Assembly (NCBI GenBank): GCA_016704445.1
Contig: JADJAE010000043.1
Location: forward strand, 29,940 to 93,939
Direction: 5' to 3'
Length of the DNA stretch: 64,000 nucleotides
Source: Deltaproteobacteria bacterium
Lineage (GTDB): Bacteria > Myxococcota_A > Polyangia > Polyangiales > Ga0077539
Part shown: positions 9,329 through 21,100 of the stretch, one piece after another
How positions within the stretch are numbered: the first letter of the stretch is position 1
Layout: every line of letters begins with the position of its first letter
Program-made: the position numbers and the translations under genes
Notes under the pieces: generated by a model
Told to the model about the DNA's origin: nothing
What the model saw: only the letters and a program-made list of their open reading frames with translations
Databases searched by the model: none

Positions 9329-10107
9329 GATGCTGGCATCGAAGTGCCCTGGTTGTAGTGATTGAAGAACCCGCTGTACCGCCGATCATCGATCACAACG
9401 ACCCAGCCGTCGTACATCTTCTTGATGCCGGGCCGCGTCATGATCGAGACCGACGTCGTGCGACCGCCTCCTTCAGTGGGAGTGACGATCTTCCCCCAGT
9501 CGCCGTAATCGAGCGAATCCGAATAGAAGACCGCCACGATGCTGGGTACCTCGTCGATGAAGTCCCAGACGATCCCGAGGAGATTGTTGGTATCGCGGTG
9601 ATGAGCTTTCCAGTCGTATCCCTTCAACAGTTCGATCCGCTGATCACCGAGGTCGGGCCGCTGTTTCTGCGCCCTCCGGCACTGTTCGGGGCTGGGTACC
9701 GATCCGCACGTTGCCTTCACCTCTAGGCCCCCGGTCGCGAACGGGCTGAATGGTTTCTTGTCCCCCGCCTGTCCCCGGAGACTATCCCACAGCGATTCTC
9801 CGGATCGGTCCATCAGGAGGAGATCGGGATATCCATCCTGGTGAGGGTTCTTCCGGAACATCCCGTCAGTCACTTTGATAAGTGATGCCGCAAACGCCTC
9901 GCCGACAAAGGAACTGAGATTCCTCATCCCAAGCAACGCAAACACATCGACCTCGAATTCCCCGAGCCTGTGCATGAGATCACGGGTCTTATGGACGGCG
10001 TCGAGAATCGAGATGACCGGGAGCGTGCCTCCCCGCGGCATGTTGGCAGCGGCGGCTTCGTTGACGACATACCGGATCTCAAATATTTCAGTCTTCTTGA
10101 CCGTCAC
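9292..10107 (-). CDS. type II restriction endonuclease, PD-(D/E)XK type
   Basis: The product has 271 residues. A PD-(D/E)XK core is readable: GYPDLLLMD (Asp95), then GLEVKATCG (Glu129-Val-Lys131), with Glu70 in a preceding helix (SSFVGEAFAASL). The target sequence cannot be read from the protein and no named REase subfamily was recognised. Its position fixes the role: it is convergent with the 5mC methyltransferase (37-bp overlap) and follows the controller gene with a 20-bp overlap, so controller and nuclease are translated from one transcript. Codon use is less GC-rich than the surroundings. The last 20 residues, in the overlap, are rich in Ser, Ala, Gly and Arg and look non-essential. Confidence 0.8.
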   Translation of the reverse strand: MTVKKTEIFEIRYVVNEAAAANMPRGGTLPVISILDAVHKTRDLMHRLGEFEVDVFALLGMRNLSSFVGEAFAASLIKVTDGMFRKNPHQDGYPDLLLMDRSGESLWDSLRGQAGDKKPFSPFATGGLEVKATCGSVPSPEQCRRAQKQRPDLGDQRIELLKGYDWKAHHRDTNNLLGIVWDFIDEVPSIVAVFYSDSLDYGDWGKIVTPTEGGGRTTSVSIMTRPGIKKMYDGWVVVIDDRRYSGFFNHYNQGTSMPASQATSGAFRGRR

Positions 10108-10381
10108 GAATTCGTCTCACTGTCTCTTCGAGGAAGTCATCCGCGCGCACGCCAAGCCCGTGCAACAGACGCTCAAGCGAGTCGAGCGTCAGGTTGCGAT
10201 GTCGACGCTCGACGCTGGAGACATAGGTCCGGTCCAAGCCCGCGAGCACGGCGAGCTCCTCCTGACTCATCGAAGCCCGCTTGCGCAGGGCCTTCAGCGT
10301 GTCAGCCACGACCTCTCGAAGACTTGGTGGCTTGGCCCGTGGCACTTCACGAGACTTCCCCACCGCGACTTTTAGATCCAC
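10088..10381 (-). CDS. R-M controller (C) protein, XRE-type HTH
   Basis: The longest frame gives 97 residues from a GTG. The core is a Cro/CI-type HTH (MSQEELAVLAGLDRTYVSSV, about 38-57) followed by LTLDSLERLLHGLGV, the usual dimer helix of C proteins. C proteins bind GACT-N3-AGTC boxes, first activating their own and the nuclease gene, then repressing. Such boxes lie right over this GTG (10367-10393), so the true start is likely an internal GTG (10363, 10348 or further in). That would bring the protein to the usual size of about 80 residues. The gene overlaps the nuclease gene by 20 bp. Confidence 0.85.
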   Translation of the reverse strand: MDLKVAVGKSREVPRAKPPSLREVVADTLKALRKRASMSQEELAVLAGLDRTYVSSVERRHRNLTLDSLERLLHGLGVRADDFLEETVRRIRDGQED

Positions 10382-10393
10382 GGACTAAAGGTC
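10367..10393 (-). promoter_or_regulatory. double C-box operator of the controller/nuclease operon
   Basis: Read on the minus strand, GACCTTTAGTC, then CGTGG, then ATCTAAAAGTC gives two tandem GACT-N3-AGTC-like operators with a GTG-containing spacer. This is the classical O_L/O_R layout of C-protein-regulated R-M operons. A TTGACC (-35-like, plus-strand 10412-10417) lies just upstream. Confidence 0.7.
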
Positions 10394-10509
10394 ACATCTC
10401 TAAAATGTGGTGGTCAACCTGCGACGGACACAACCTGTTGATCGCTCGATCGATCAGCTGGCTTGCACTCATGGCGCAACATCAAGCGCCGCAAGTGCTT
10501 GCTCGGGTT

Positions 10510-10960
10510 GCGCCTCTACGAGCCCATGCGACTGCGCCGCGGGCGCTCCGGCCTCCACGGCAGCGGGTCGCTCCACGTCGCGGGCATCCTGGCCTTCAAG
10601 GGAGAGCGCGGGCGCAACTACGCGCGCGTCTTCTCGCAGCTCGCCTCGGAGATGGAGCGGCTGCGCGAGCGCTCGAGCGTCACCGTCTACATGATCACCC
10701 ACGCCGAGTGCCACGTGCCCATCGAGCTCATCCGCCGGGTGAGGGAGAGCGCCGAGCTCTGCGGCGTCTTCATGCTCCCCTCCCGCGGAACCCTCGACCT
10801 CGAGTACCTCCCCGCCCTCACCCTGCACGAGGTGGTCACCGACGCCGCGCTGAGAGACCGCTCCGAGCGCGCCAACCGGGCGCTCTCCATCGTCGAGCAG
10901 GCCTCCTCGAAGACCCCGAAGGCAGGCTCGCACCGCGTCGACGACGACGAGCTTACCTGA
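10510..10960 (+). pseudogene. 3' fragment of the vWA gene, right direct repeat of the R-M cassette
   Basis: The sequence encodes the last 150 codons of the vWA protein with identical amino acids but eight synonymous differences. It begins abruptly in mid-domain after the controller promoter, lacks the N-terminal 345 residues and the MIDAS motif, and has no proper start. DNA homology continues to 10964. It is either the original gene tail displaced by the cassette or a tail brought in with it. Confidence 0.9.
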
Positions 10961-13241
10961 CCGGGTAAATCCGCCGCCCCCCATCGGGTATCGTCCGCCC
11001 CGTGGAGCCCACTGCCCCGCCCCGCTGGCGCGTCGTCCTTCCGGCGCTGGTCGCCCTCCTCGCGCTCGCCCACTGGCCCCTGTTCGCAGGCCGCTCGGTG
11101 ATCTTCCGCGACACCTGGCTCTGGGTGATCCCCGCGCGCGCCCTCGTCCGCGACGCCCTCCTCTCGGGCCGCCTCCCCCGCTGGAACCCCTTCGTCGGCC
11201 TCGGCTTCTCCGTCCCCTCGGAGCCCCTCTACGGCCTCTTCTACCCGCCCCACCTCGCGACCACCCTCCCCTTCGCCGACGTCGCCTGGGGCGCATCCCT
11301 CGACGCCTGGCTCCACCTCCTGCTGGGCGCCCTCGGCTGCGCCGCGCTCGCCTCCCGCCTCGGCGCACGCTCCCTCGGCGCCGTCGTCGCAGGCCTCGCG
11401 TGGTCGCTCTCCGGCCCCACGCAGTCCACCTGGAGCCTCGGGGTCATCCTCTATGGCTCCGCGTGGATCCCGTGGTGCGCCGTCGCCGCCCATGACCTCT
11501 CGACCGCTCCGCCCGGAGCCCCGTGGCGTCGGGCCCTCCTGCTGGCGATGGTCCCGCTGGCGATGGCGCTGCTCGTGGGAGAGCCCTTCATCGCCCTCTT
11601 CGGAGCCCTCGCCGGCGTTGCGATGGCCCTCCCCTCGACGCCTCCCCGGCAGTGGCCCCGGTCGCTCGGAGCGTGGGCCCTCGCCTCCGCCGGAGCGCTC
11701 CTCCTCGCGGCCCCGACCCTCGCTCCCATGCTCGCCGGCGCGGCCAGCTCCCAGCGCGCGACGCCCCTCAGCCGGCTCGTGGCCGAGCAGATGTCCATGC
11801 CCCCGTGGCGCCTCCTCGACCTCGGGGTGTTCGGCGGAGTGGGCCTCGCGTGGTCGCTGCGCATCGACCCTGCGGTCAACGCCCTCCTCGACCCGGCGCC
11901 GCTGTTGGAATCGATGTACCTCTTGTCCGCCGTGGTCCTCCTCGCCGCCCTCGGCCTCGGTCGCTCTCGCCCCCGCGTCGCCCTGCTCTCGCTGGCGCTG
12001 CTGGGCGTCGCTCTCTCGCTCGGCCATCACACGCCCGTGCATGGAGTCTGGCGCGTGGTGGCGCTGCCCTTCCGCTACATGCGCTCGCCCGAGAAGTACC
12101 TCGCGCTCACCACGGTGGCGGTCGCGGCCCTCGCGGGCCTCGGCGTCGACCGGCTGCTGCGAGAGCGACGCGCGGCCCTCGTCGCCACGGCCTGCGCGGC
12201 GGGCGTCTACCTCGCGCTGTGGGCGAGCGCTCGCGCGTGGATGCCCGTGGGCCTGTCGCGGGTGATCCCCCAGGGCGCCGTCTTCGGGGTGGCGTGCGCG
12301 GCGCTGCTGGCCGCGGCGGCGCTGCTGGCCCGACGACGACCGACGGCGGCGGCCGCGCTGGTGGTGGCCGCGGTGGCGCTCGACCTGGGAGAGAACGTCC
12401 GGCGCTTCCCCCGCTGGGGCGACTGGGCGGTGGCCGGACGCGAGCCCGCGATGGCGGCGGCAATGCGCTCGGTGGGACCTCGGGGCCATCCTCCGAGGCT
12501 CTACCGAAGCGACGCGCTGGAGCGTTCGAGGCGCTCCTTCGGCGAGGCGACGGGCTTCCTTCGGGAGACGATGCGGGCGAACACCAACGGGCTCTACGGG
12601 GTGGCCGAGCTCCCGGGCTACGACGTGGGCGTCCCGCTGGAGACGACCGCGCTGGTCGAGCGGCGGCGCATCGACGCGCTGCGGGTGCTGTCCGTCGACG
12701 CGGCGCTGATGCCCACCCGCTCGGGCGCTCCCCCAGCCGGGCTGCAACGCCTCTCCGAAGTGGCCCCCGGCGCGACGCTCCATCGGGTGCTCGACACGCT
12801 GCCGCGATCCTATGTGGCAAGAGAGTCGGTGGAGTTGTCGCTTGAAGGGCGCGCGCGAGCACCTGCTCGACCCGGAGGTGGTGCGCGGGGGGCGGGTGCT
12901 GCTGCTGGGATCACAAAACACGGTCATTCCGGCGGGCACCGGGGCGAGGGCGGTGCCCTGTCGATTGGTCTCCACGGGCGACGGAGAGCGCGTGGTCGAC
13001 TGTGACGCCCCCGATGGGGGATGGGCCGTGTTCATTGAACAATGGACCCGAGGGTGGAGCGCCACCGTCGATGGTCGCCCAACGGGTACGGTGCGTCAGG
13101 CCAACCTGGTGGGCCTCGCGGTGAGGCTCGGCCCGTCGGCCCGGCCGCAGCGGGTGAGGGTCTGGATCACACCCCCAGGGGAGCGCGCCGGAGCGTGGCT
13201 CGGCGCTCTCTCCTGGGGGGCGCTGTGCGCGGGCCTCTACC

Positions 13242-15824
<2,583 letters not shown>

Positions 15825-15971
15825 CGGAGTGCTCCTCGGTAGGTAATCTGCTCGTTTTGGGATCCATAAGACCCGAACCACCGCTCCGCCTCCGTCAAGT
15901 GCGGCCCGATGAACAATCTGGCGATGGGGGACGGCGGACCCCCTCGGGAGCGGTGCTACCGTCCGCGCGCC

Positions 15972-17150
15972 ATGGAAAACCCCACCCAAGACCGCCCCTA
16001 TCGGATCGTCGTTCTGGGGGCCACCGGGTTCACCGGTCGCCTCGTCGCCGAGTACCTCGCCCGCTCCATCGGGGCGTCGCTCCCGTGGGCGATCGCCGGC
16101 CGCAGCGTGGCGAAGCTGGAGGAGGTCCACCGCGCCCTGGTGGCCATCAACCCCGAGTGCTCGAAGGTGGGCGTGGTGCAGGCCGACGTGGGCGACGCGC
16201 CGAGCCTCGACCGCCTCGCGGCCTCGACGGCCGTGCTGCTCACCACGGTGGGCCCCTACGCCCGCCACGGGATGCCGGTGGTGCGCGCCTGCGTCGAGCA
16301 GGGGACCGACTACGTCGACATCACCGGCGAGCCTGCCTTCGTGAAGGAGACCATCGAGCGCTACCACGAGGCGGCAAAGGCGAAGGGGTTGCGCATCGTG
16401 AGCTGCTGCGGCTTCGACAGCATTCCCCACGACCTCGGTGTGCTCTACACGGTGCTGCAATTGCCCGAAGGGGAGCCCGTCTCCATCGAGGGCATGGTGC
16501 GAGCGAAGGGCGGGGTCTCGGGCGGAACCTGGCACAGCGCCATCAACGCCTTCAGCGACCTTCGCTCTGCGATGAGCGCGGGGCGTCCCTCGAAGGAACC
16601 TCTGCCGGGTGGACGGAGGGTGCGGGCCTCGAAGGCGGGGCTCCACTTCGACAAGGCGCGCTCGGCGTGGCTGTGCCCGCTGCCGACCATCGATCCGTGG
16701 ATCGTGCTTCGCAGCGCCCGGGGCCTCGACCGCTACGGCCCCGACTTCCGCTATGGGCACTTCGCGGAGGTTCGCTCGACGGCGGTGCTGCTGGGCGGCG
16801 CCGTGGGCATCGCCGGGGTCGCGGCGATGGCGCAGTTCAAGCCGACTCGCGAGTGGCTGCTGGGGCGCATCGCTCCGGGCGAGGGTCCGAGCGAGGAGGT
16901 TCGGGCGAAGGGATGGTTCACGGTGACCTTCCGGGCGAGCACCCGCTCGAAGACGATCGAGACGCAGGTGAGCGGCGGCGAAGCGGGCTACGCGGAGACC
17001 TCGAAGATGGTGGCGGAGTCGGCGCTGTGCCTGGCGCTCGACCGGGACAGGCTGCCGCCGCACATGGGCGTGGTGACCACGGCGATGGGGATGGGCGAGG
17101 CGCTCATCGAGCGGCTCCAGCGCGCGGGCATCGTCTTCAGGGTGCTGTGA
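15972..17150 (+). CDS. saccharopine-dehydrogenase-like NAD(P)-binding reductase
   Basis: The 392-residue product starts at MENPTQDRPYRIVVLG. An ATG 21 codons upstream is possible but lacks support. The N-terminus is a Rossmann fold with GATGFTGRLVAEYL. The rest fits the saccharopine dehydrogenase/trans-acting enoyl reductase superfamily: VGPYARHGMPVVRAC, then GTDYVDITGE, then SCCGFDSIPHDLG, in the expected order. A hydrophobic stretch near 270 (VLLGGAVGIAGVAAMAQF) may associate with lipids or membrane, as in the reductases of complex lipid synthesis. The substrate is not readable. It is divergent from clpB and overlaps the TPR gene by 14 bp, convergently. Confidence 0.85.
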   Translation: MENPTQDRPYRIVVLGATGFTGRLVAEYLARSIGASLPWAIAGRSVAKLEEVHRALVAINPECSKVGVVQADVGDAPSLDRLAASTAVLLTTVGPYARHGMPVVRACVEQGTDYVDITGEPAFVKETIERYHEAAKAKGLRIVSCCGFDSIPHDLGVLYTVLQLPEGEPVSIEGMVRAKGGVSGGTWHSAINAFSDLRSAMSAGRPSKEPLPGGRRVRASKAGLHFDKARSAWLCPLPTIDPWIVLRSARGLDRYGPDFRYGHFAEVRSTAVLLGGAVGIAGVAAMAQFKPTREWLLGRIAPGEGPSEEVRAKGWFTVTFRASTRSKTIETQVSGGEAGYAETSKMVAESALCLALDRDRLPPHMGVVTTAMGMGEALIERLQRAGIVFRVL

Positions 17151-19005
17151 TGCGGTGCTCGGTGATACCCGCGTTGCTCGGACCGTGTTCGAGGGCCCGC
17201 GGCGGGCGGCGGCCGACCTGCCGGCGGATCTCGGCAGCCCGATCGGCGTGCGTGCGCGCCTCCTCGCGACGTCCGAGGGACCGCGCCGCGGCGGAGAGCC
17301 GCAGGAGGGCCTCGATCTCCTCCTCGACGTAGCGGGTGCGATCGGCGATGGAGAGCGCGTCGCGGGCGGCGTCATAGCGGGTGAGGTCGATGTCGGCGGC
17401 GGGGGGGAGCGCCGCGATGGCGATGAGGAGACGGAAGCGCTCGTGGATGAGCCCCTCGGCCTCGACGGAGGCGAGCGCGCCCTGGAGGGTGCGCAGCGCT
17501 GAAGAGACGTCGCCGCGGGTGACGAGGAGGCGGGCCTCCAGGCGACGGATGCGCCCGAGGCCATAGAGTGAGCGGAAGTCGGCGTCCTCGGCGGCCCAGG
17601 CGTCGCGCGCGACGGAGAGAGCGGCCCCGGCGGCGGGGAGATCGTGGTGGGCGAAGGCGCGCTCGGCGCGGTCGAGGAAGCGGTTCATGCGATCGAGGGG
17701 CAGGAGCTTGTCGTCGGGGATGGAGCGCGAATCAGTCCCTCGCCCCCTGGCCTTCGCTTGCGCACGTAGCGACGCCGCTTCATCTCGCAGGCCGATCGCC
17801 TGATAGAGATTCGCAGCGAGGCGCTGCACGATGGACGTCATCGCCTCCGCCTGCATCTGTGCGAAGTACCAGACGGCGCCGTGGAGCCTGCACAACGCGT
17901 CGAAGGTTTCTCCGGACTCCTGCGCCATCAACCCTGCGTGATAGTCCAGGAACGCAAGGTCTGTGAGCGCAGCATGATCACGTTGAACCCCACTTACTGA
18001 GCTGACCTGCGCCAGTGACTCCATGACCCGCGCTGCTTGCAAACGCCCCCGGTCGAGGCAGTCACCGGCGAGATTCAACAGGGCCGATGGGTCCGACATT
18101 GCCACTGCCGCGAAGCGACCCATTCGGGAGTCGGCTTCCATACGATGACGCATGACCACCGCACTGGTGACATCGGCGCTCTGCCAGATGGGATCGGCGG
18201 CGTACTTCTCGATGGTCTCTCGAAAGTCAGCGCTCTGCCTTCTCGGATGGAAATAGAGAAGAAGGCTCAGTGTTCGATGAAGCGGCTCATCGCCGATGGC
18301 GGGATCCTGATGGACCAGCGCTTCTGCCTCGCGCAGGTATCGCTGAGTTCGCGGCATCAGCCCAAGCTCGGCCGCCGCCTGGGCCGCGTCGAGGAGCGCG
18401 CCCAACCGCGTCGCCCCCGACGCCCACTTCAGCCGCCCCTCCGCCTCCCGCAGTTGCACCCGATATCGCGTGCTCGCCTTCGTCGCGACCGCCCTCCTCC
18501 GGGCCGCCTCCACGAAGTCGGCGCTCCCCGGCATCCACGCCACCGAGCGTCGGTATGCCCATATGTCCGGCATCCACTCTGTCAGGTCGGGCACCCGTCC
18601 GAGCGTCGTCCAGAGCACCACCCGCCAGCCTCGCCCCGGCGCGATCTCGCGCCCGACGTTGAGCCGTCGCAGCAGCTCCACCGGGTGCCGCCCTGGCGCC
18701 TCGTCCTCCCCGGTCGCCACCACCGGGAGCTCGACCACCATCACCAGCGACGCCGCCTTCTTCGCTCGCAGCGCCTTTGCCCCCAGGGTGCGCCACGGGC
18801 CCGGTTCGTCCGCCGACAGCCGCACCGCCAGCACGTCGGTCCCCTCCAGCTCGCGCCGTAGCAGCGCCAGCACCGCGCGCCGCACGCCCGCGTCGGCGCC
18901 CACCGCGATCCAGTACCCGCCCGAGCGCGCCTCCCGAAGCTCCTCGGCCAGCGCGAGCGCCTCGCGCCGGTGTGGATACGCGAGCCGTACCACCCGCCCT
19001 GCCAT
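17137..19005 (-). CDS. TPR-like protein with conflict-system-type N-terminal domain
   Basis: The 622-residue product starts at MAGRVVRLAY. Residues 30-160 show an alpha/beta domain with WIAVGADAG, VVELPV (91-96), LNVGRE (115-120), VVLW (129-132) and PDIW (146-149). This order (conserved RLN..RE, then a hydrophobic strand ending LW, then PD.W) recurs in N-terminal domains of TPR proteins of bacterial NTP-dependent conflict systems; that comparison is from memory and needs a search. Residues 200-620 are helical, TPR-like repeats (RYLREAEALVHQD, RAERAFAHHDLPAAGAALS, RLLVTRGDVSSALRTLQGAL). No catalytic motif is seen. It follows the P-loop ATPase gene by 65 bp on the same strand, so the two probably form one unit. 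Confidence 0.65.
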   Translation of the reverse strand: MAGRVVRLAYPHRREALALAEELREARSGGYWIAVGADAGVRRAVLALLRRELEGTDVLAVRLSADEPGPWRTLGAKALRAKKAASLVMVVELPVVATGEDEAPGRHPVELLRRLNVGREIAPGRGWRVVLWTTLGRVPDLTEWMPDIWAYRRSVAWMPGSADFVEAARRRAVATKASTRYRVQLREAEGRLKWASGATRLGALLDAAQAAAELGLMPRTQRYLREAEALVHQDPAIGDEPLHRTLSLLLYFHPRRQSADFRETIEKYAADPIWQSADVTSAVVMRHRMEADSRMGRFAAVAMSDPSALLNLAGDCLDRGRLQAARVMESLAQVSSVSGVQRDHAALTDLAFLDYHAGLMAQESGETFDALCRLHGAVWYFAQMQAEAMTSIVQRLAANLYQAIGLRDEAASLRAQAKARGRGTDSRSIPDDKLLPLDRMNRFLDRAERAFAHHDLPAAGAALSVARDAWAAEDADFRSLYGLGRIRRLEARLLVTRGDVSSALRTLQGALASVEAEGLIHERFRLLIAIAALPPAADIDLTRYDAARDALSIADRTRYVEEEIEALLRLSAAARSLGRREEARTHADRAAEIRRQVGRRPPRALEHGPSNAGITEHRITAP

Positions 19006-19070
19006 CAGGGCCTGCGGTACTCCGCGGCCAGGGTGTCCTCGATGAGGCCCTCCTCGACCTTGCGTCGCCG

Positions 19071-20225
19071 CTAGCTCTCGCGGTTGGTGGCGACCCACTC
19101 CGCGACGTCCTTCGCGATCAACGGATTGACCGCGTACCAGGGCTTCCCGTTCACGTACTCGACCACATGGAGCGAGTCGAGCAACGGCCAGAACGGGTCG
19201 TCCAGCCGATGCAACAGGTCGACGAACTTCAACCCACGACGGATCTTCTCGCTCTGCGCCGTCGTCAGATAGTCGATGGCGAGGCGCCGCGATCCCTCCT
19301 CCAGCGCCTTCACGTCGAGCCGAGCCGCGCCCAGCTCCCGAGCGCGCGTGAAGCCCGCCTTCAGGATGCGAACGAACTCCCTCGGGATCCCAGCGCTCAG
19401 CCGCGCCGCCTCGTCGATCGTCGCGTCTCCATCCAACAGCTTCGGATCGACCAGCCTGGCCGCCATCTTCCGGAAGAACACCTGCGCCTCTGGCAGCACG
19501 CGCTTGCGATCGCCCGGTGCGATCACCTTCACGTTGGGCAGCACCGTACGCTCGTCCGCCGAGGCCACCGCCGCGAAGCGCGCGTCGAAGTGCAACCAGT
19601 AGGGGAAGGTGAAGACCGCCGCCGCGTTGAGCGACAGCAGCGTCGATCCGCCGCGGATGAACAGCGCGTCCGTCTCCGTCGACGAGGCGTACTTGTCTCC
19701 ATCATCGACCAGCAACAGCACCCGACGCGGCTGATGACTGCGATCGAGCGGGGCGGGCCGCGGGTGCCTTCTCGCCCAGCAGCGGCAGCCAGTCGCGCAG
19801 CCGGGTCGTCAAGGCAGCCGGCAGACCCGCGACCGCCTGCTCGGAGTGGAGATCCTTCTTCGACAGCTCGTGGGCCACGGCGCCCGCGATCACCAGCAGC
19901 AGGAGCCGGACGTCCGCGGCCCCGACGGGCAGCGTCTCCGTGGCGCGCACCACCACCGGGAGATAGTGCGTACGCGTCCAGCGGTGATCGCGGATGCGCC
20001 GGAGGGCCATGGACTTCCCGGCGCCCTTCTGCCCGGTGACGAACGCGCGCTCTGGCAGCGTCGAGTACTCGAAGCGCTCGATCAGCCGCTCGGCGGGGTC
20101 GTCGTGGCCGCGCTCCACTGGGACATGACCTGCTCGAAGGTCGGCAGGTCGTGGCCCTCGTACCAGGCCGTCTCGTTGGGCCGGAGCCAGAGGTGGATGG
20201 CATCGAGCACGGTGGTCGCAGGCAT
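19071..20225 (-). CDS. P-loop ATPase (STAND/AAA-like), two compensating apparent frameshifts
   Basis: Three overlapping frames together give 384 residues. The start MPATTVLDAIHLWLRPNETA leads to EQVMSQW. A missing G near 20115 restores ERGHDDPAERLIERF. The P-loop GQKGAGKS (about 63-70) follows. An extra C in the run near 19750-19760 then restores HQPRRVLLLVDDGDK, the Walker B (about 170). The C-terminal half is helical and resembles a regulatory or winged-helix region (GKPWYAVNPLIAKDVAEWV). One missing and one extra base cancel, so the end-to-end length is a multiple of three. It sits 98 bp after ptuB and 65 bp before the TPR gene on the same strand. The specific family is not recognised. Confidence 0.65.
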
Positions 20226-20323
20226 TCGGTCGATGGGTCTCCTGGGCGCGATGATGGGACGGCGGTCCCTCTGACACAACGTTCGCGCACGAGGGCGGGT
20301 GGGTGCGCTACCCGTGGGCACCG

Positions 20324-21100
20324 TCACGGAGGCGGCAACACCGAGCTTCGGCGTTGGTTGAGGTAGGCCCGCACCATGGCGGAGTACTCCTCGCTCGCGG
20401 CAGTCATGCGCCGGAGGAAATCCTCCGCCTTGATGACCGTCGGGTGATCGCCGGGGAGTTCTTCTATCGCATCGAGGAGCACCTCGATGGCATCGATAAC
20501 GCGACGTCGAGCGGTCAGGAGCGTCCTGCGATTGAGGCCATATCCACGAATCGAGCTCCTCCCGCGGGGCGCACCGGCGACGGCAACGGCCCGATGCTCG
20601 TGGAAGGTGATGGAGGCCGCGGGATCGTCGACCGCCGGGTTCACCAGCAACGGGCGCTCGCGGGAGAGGTCGCCCTTCGGTCCGCGCACCCGCGTCGAGC
20701 GGTGCTCCAGCGGGAACCAGTTGCGCTTGAAGCGCCGGTTGCAGAGCTCGCACGAGACCAGGAGGTTCTCCCAGACATACGCGAGCCAGTAATATCCGGG
20801 CCGACGCAGGGCCCCGCGGCGACGCTGCCGGATCCCCCCTTTGGGGCGGAAGTGCTCGACGTCGCCGTAGGAGACACGGGCGAAATTCGACTCGCAGAAC
20901 GCGCACTTCTCATGCTGCGCCTGCACGAGCACCTGCTTCACCGACGGGTCGCGATAGATCGTCTCGTCGAAGGTGACCTTCTTCGCTCCCGCGCGATGCG
21001 CCGCCGGGTGCGCGCGGACGTCGGTCACCCACCGGGCGGTCTCCGCGTGTCCCTTCGACAGCACCGCGGGCGCCGTAGCCGGGCGTTGGACCCGGATCAC
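20324..21100 (-). CDS. ptuB: HNH endonuclease, PtuB-like (Septu defence)
   Basis: The 258-residue product starts at a GTG overlapping the ptuA stop (GTGA). Its HNH core reads CAFC (66-69), then VEHFRPKGG (His83), then WENLLVSCELCN (Asn112, Cys117, Cys120, Asn121). The four Cys form the zinc site usual in this family. The spacing and the YYWLAYVWENLLVSC stretch are typical of HNH proteins paired with AAA ATPases in Septu systems, where PtuB degrades nucleic acid when PtuA is triggered. Coupling to an upstream AAA ATPase supports that assignment. The catalytic residues look intact. Confidence 0.75.
   Translation of the reverse strand: MIRVQRPATAPAVLSKGHAETARWVTDVRAHPAAHRAGAKKVTFDETIYRDPSVKQVLVQAQHEKCAFCESNFARVSYGDVEHFRPKGGIRQRRRGALRRPGYYWLAYVWENLLVSCELCNRRFKRNWFPLEHRSTRVRGPKGDLSRERPLLVNPAVDDPAASITFHEHRAVAVAGAPRGRSSIRGYGLNRRTLLTARRRVIDAIEVLLDAIEELPGDHPTVIKAEDFLRRMTAASEEYSAMVRAYLNQRRSSVLPPP

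Noticed and set aside
15825..17564. N-terminal extension of clpB to 1440 codons
   Set aside because: The extension is antisense to the reductase gene at 15972-17150; ClpB homology starts exactly at 15824 with a good ribosome site.
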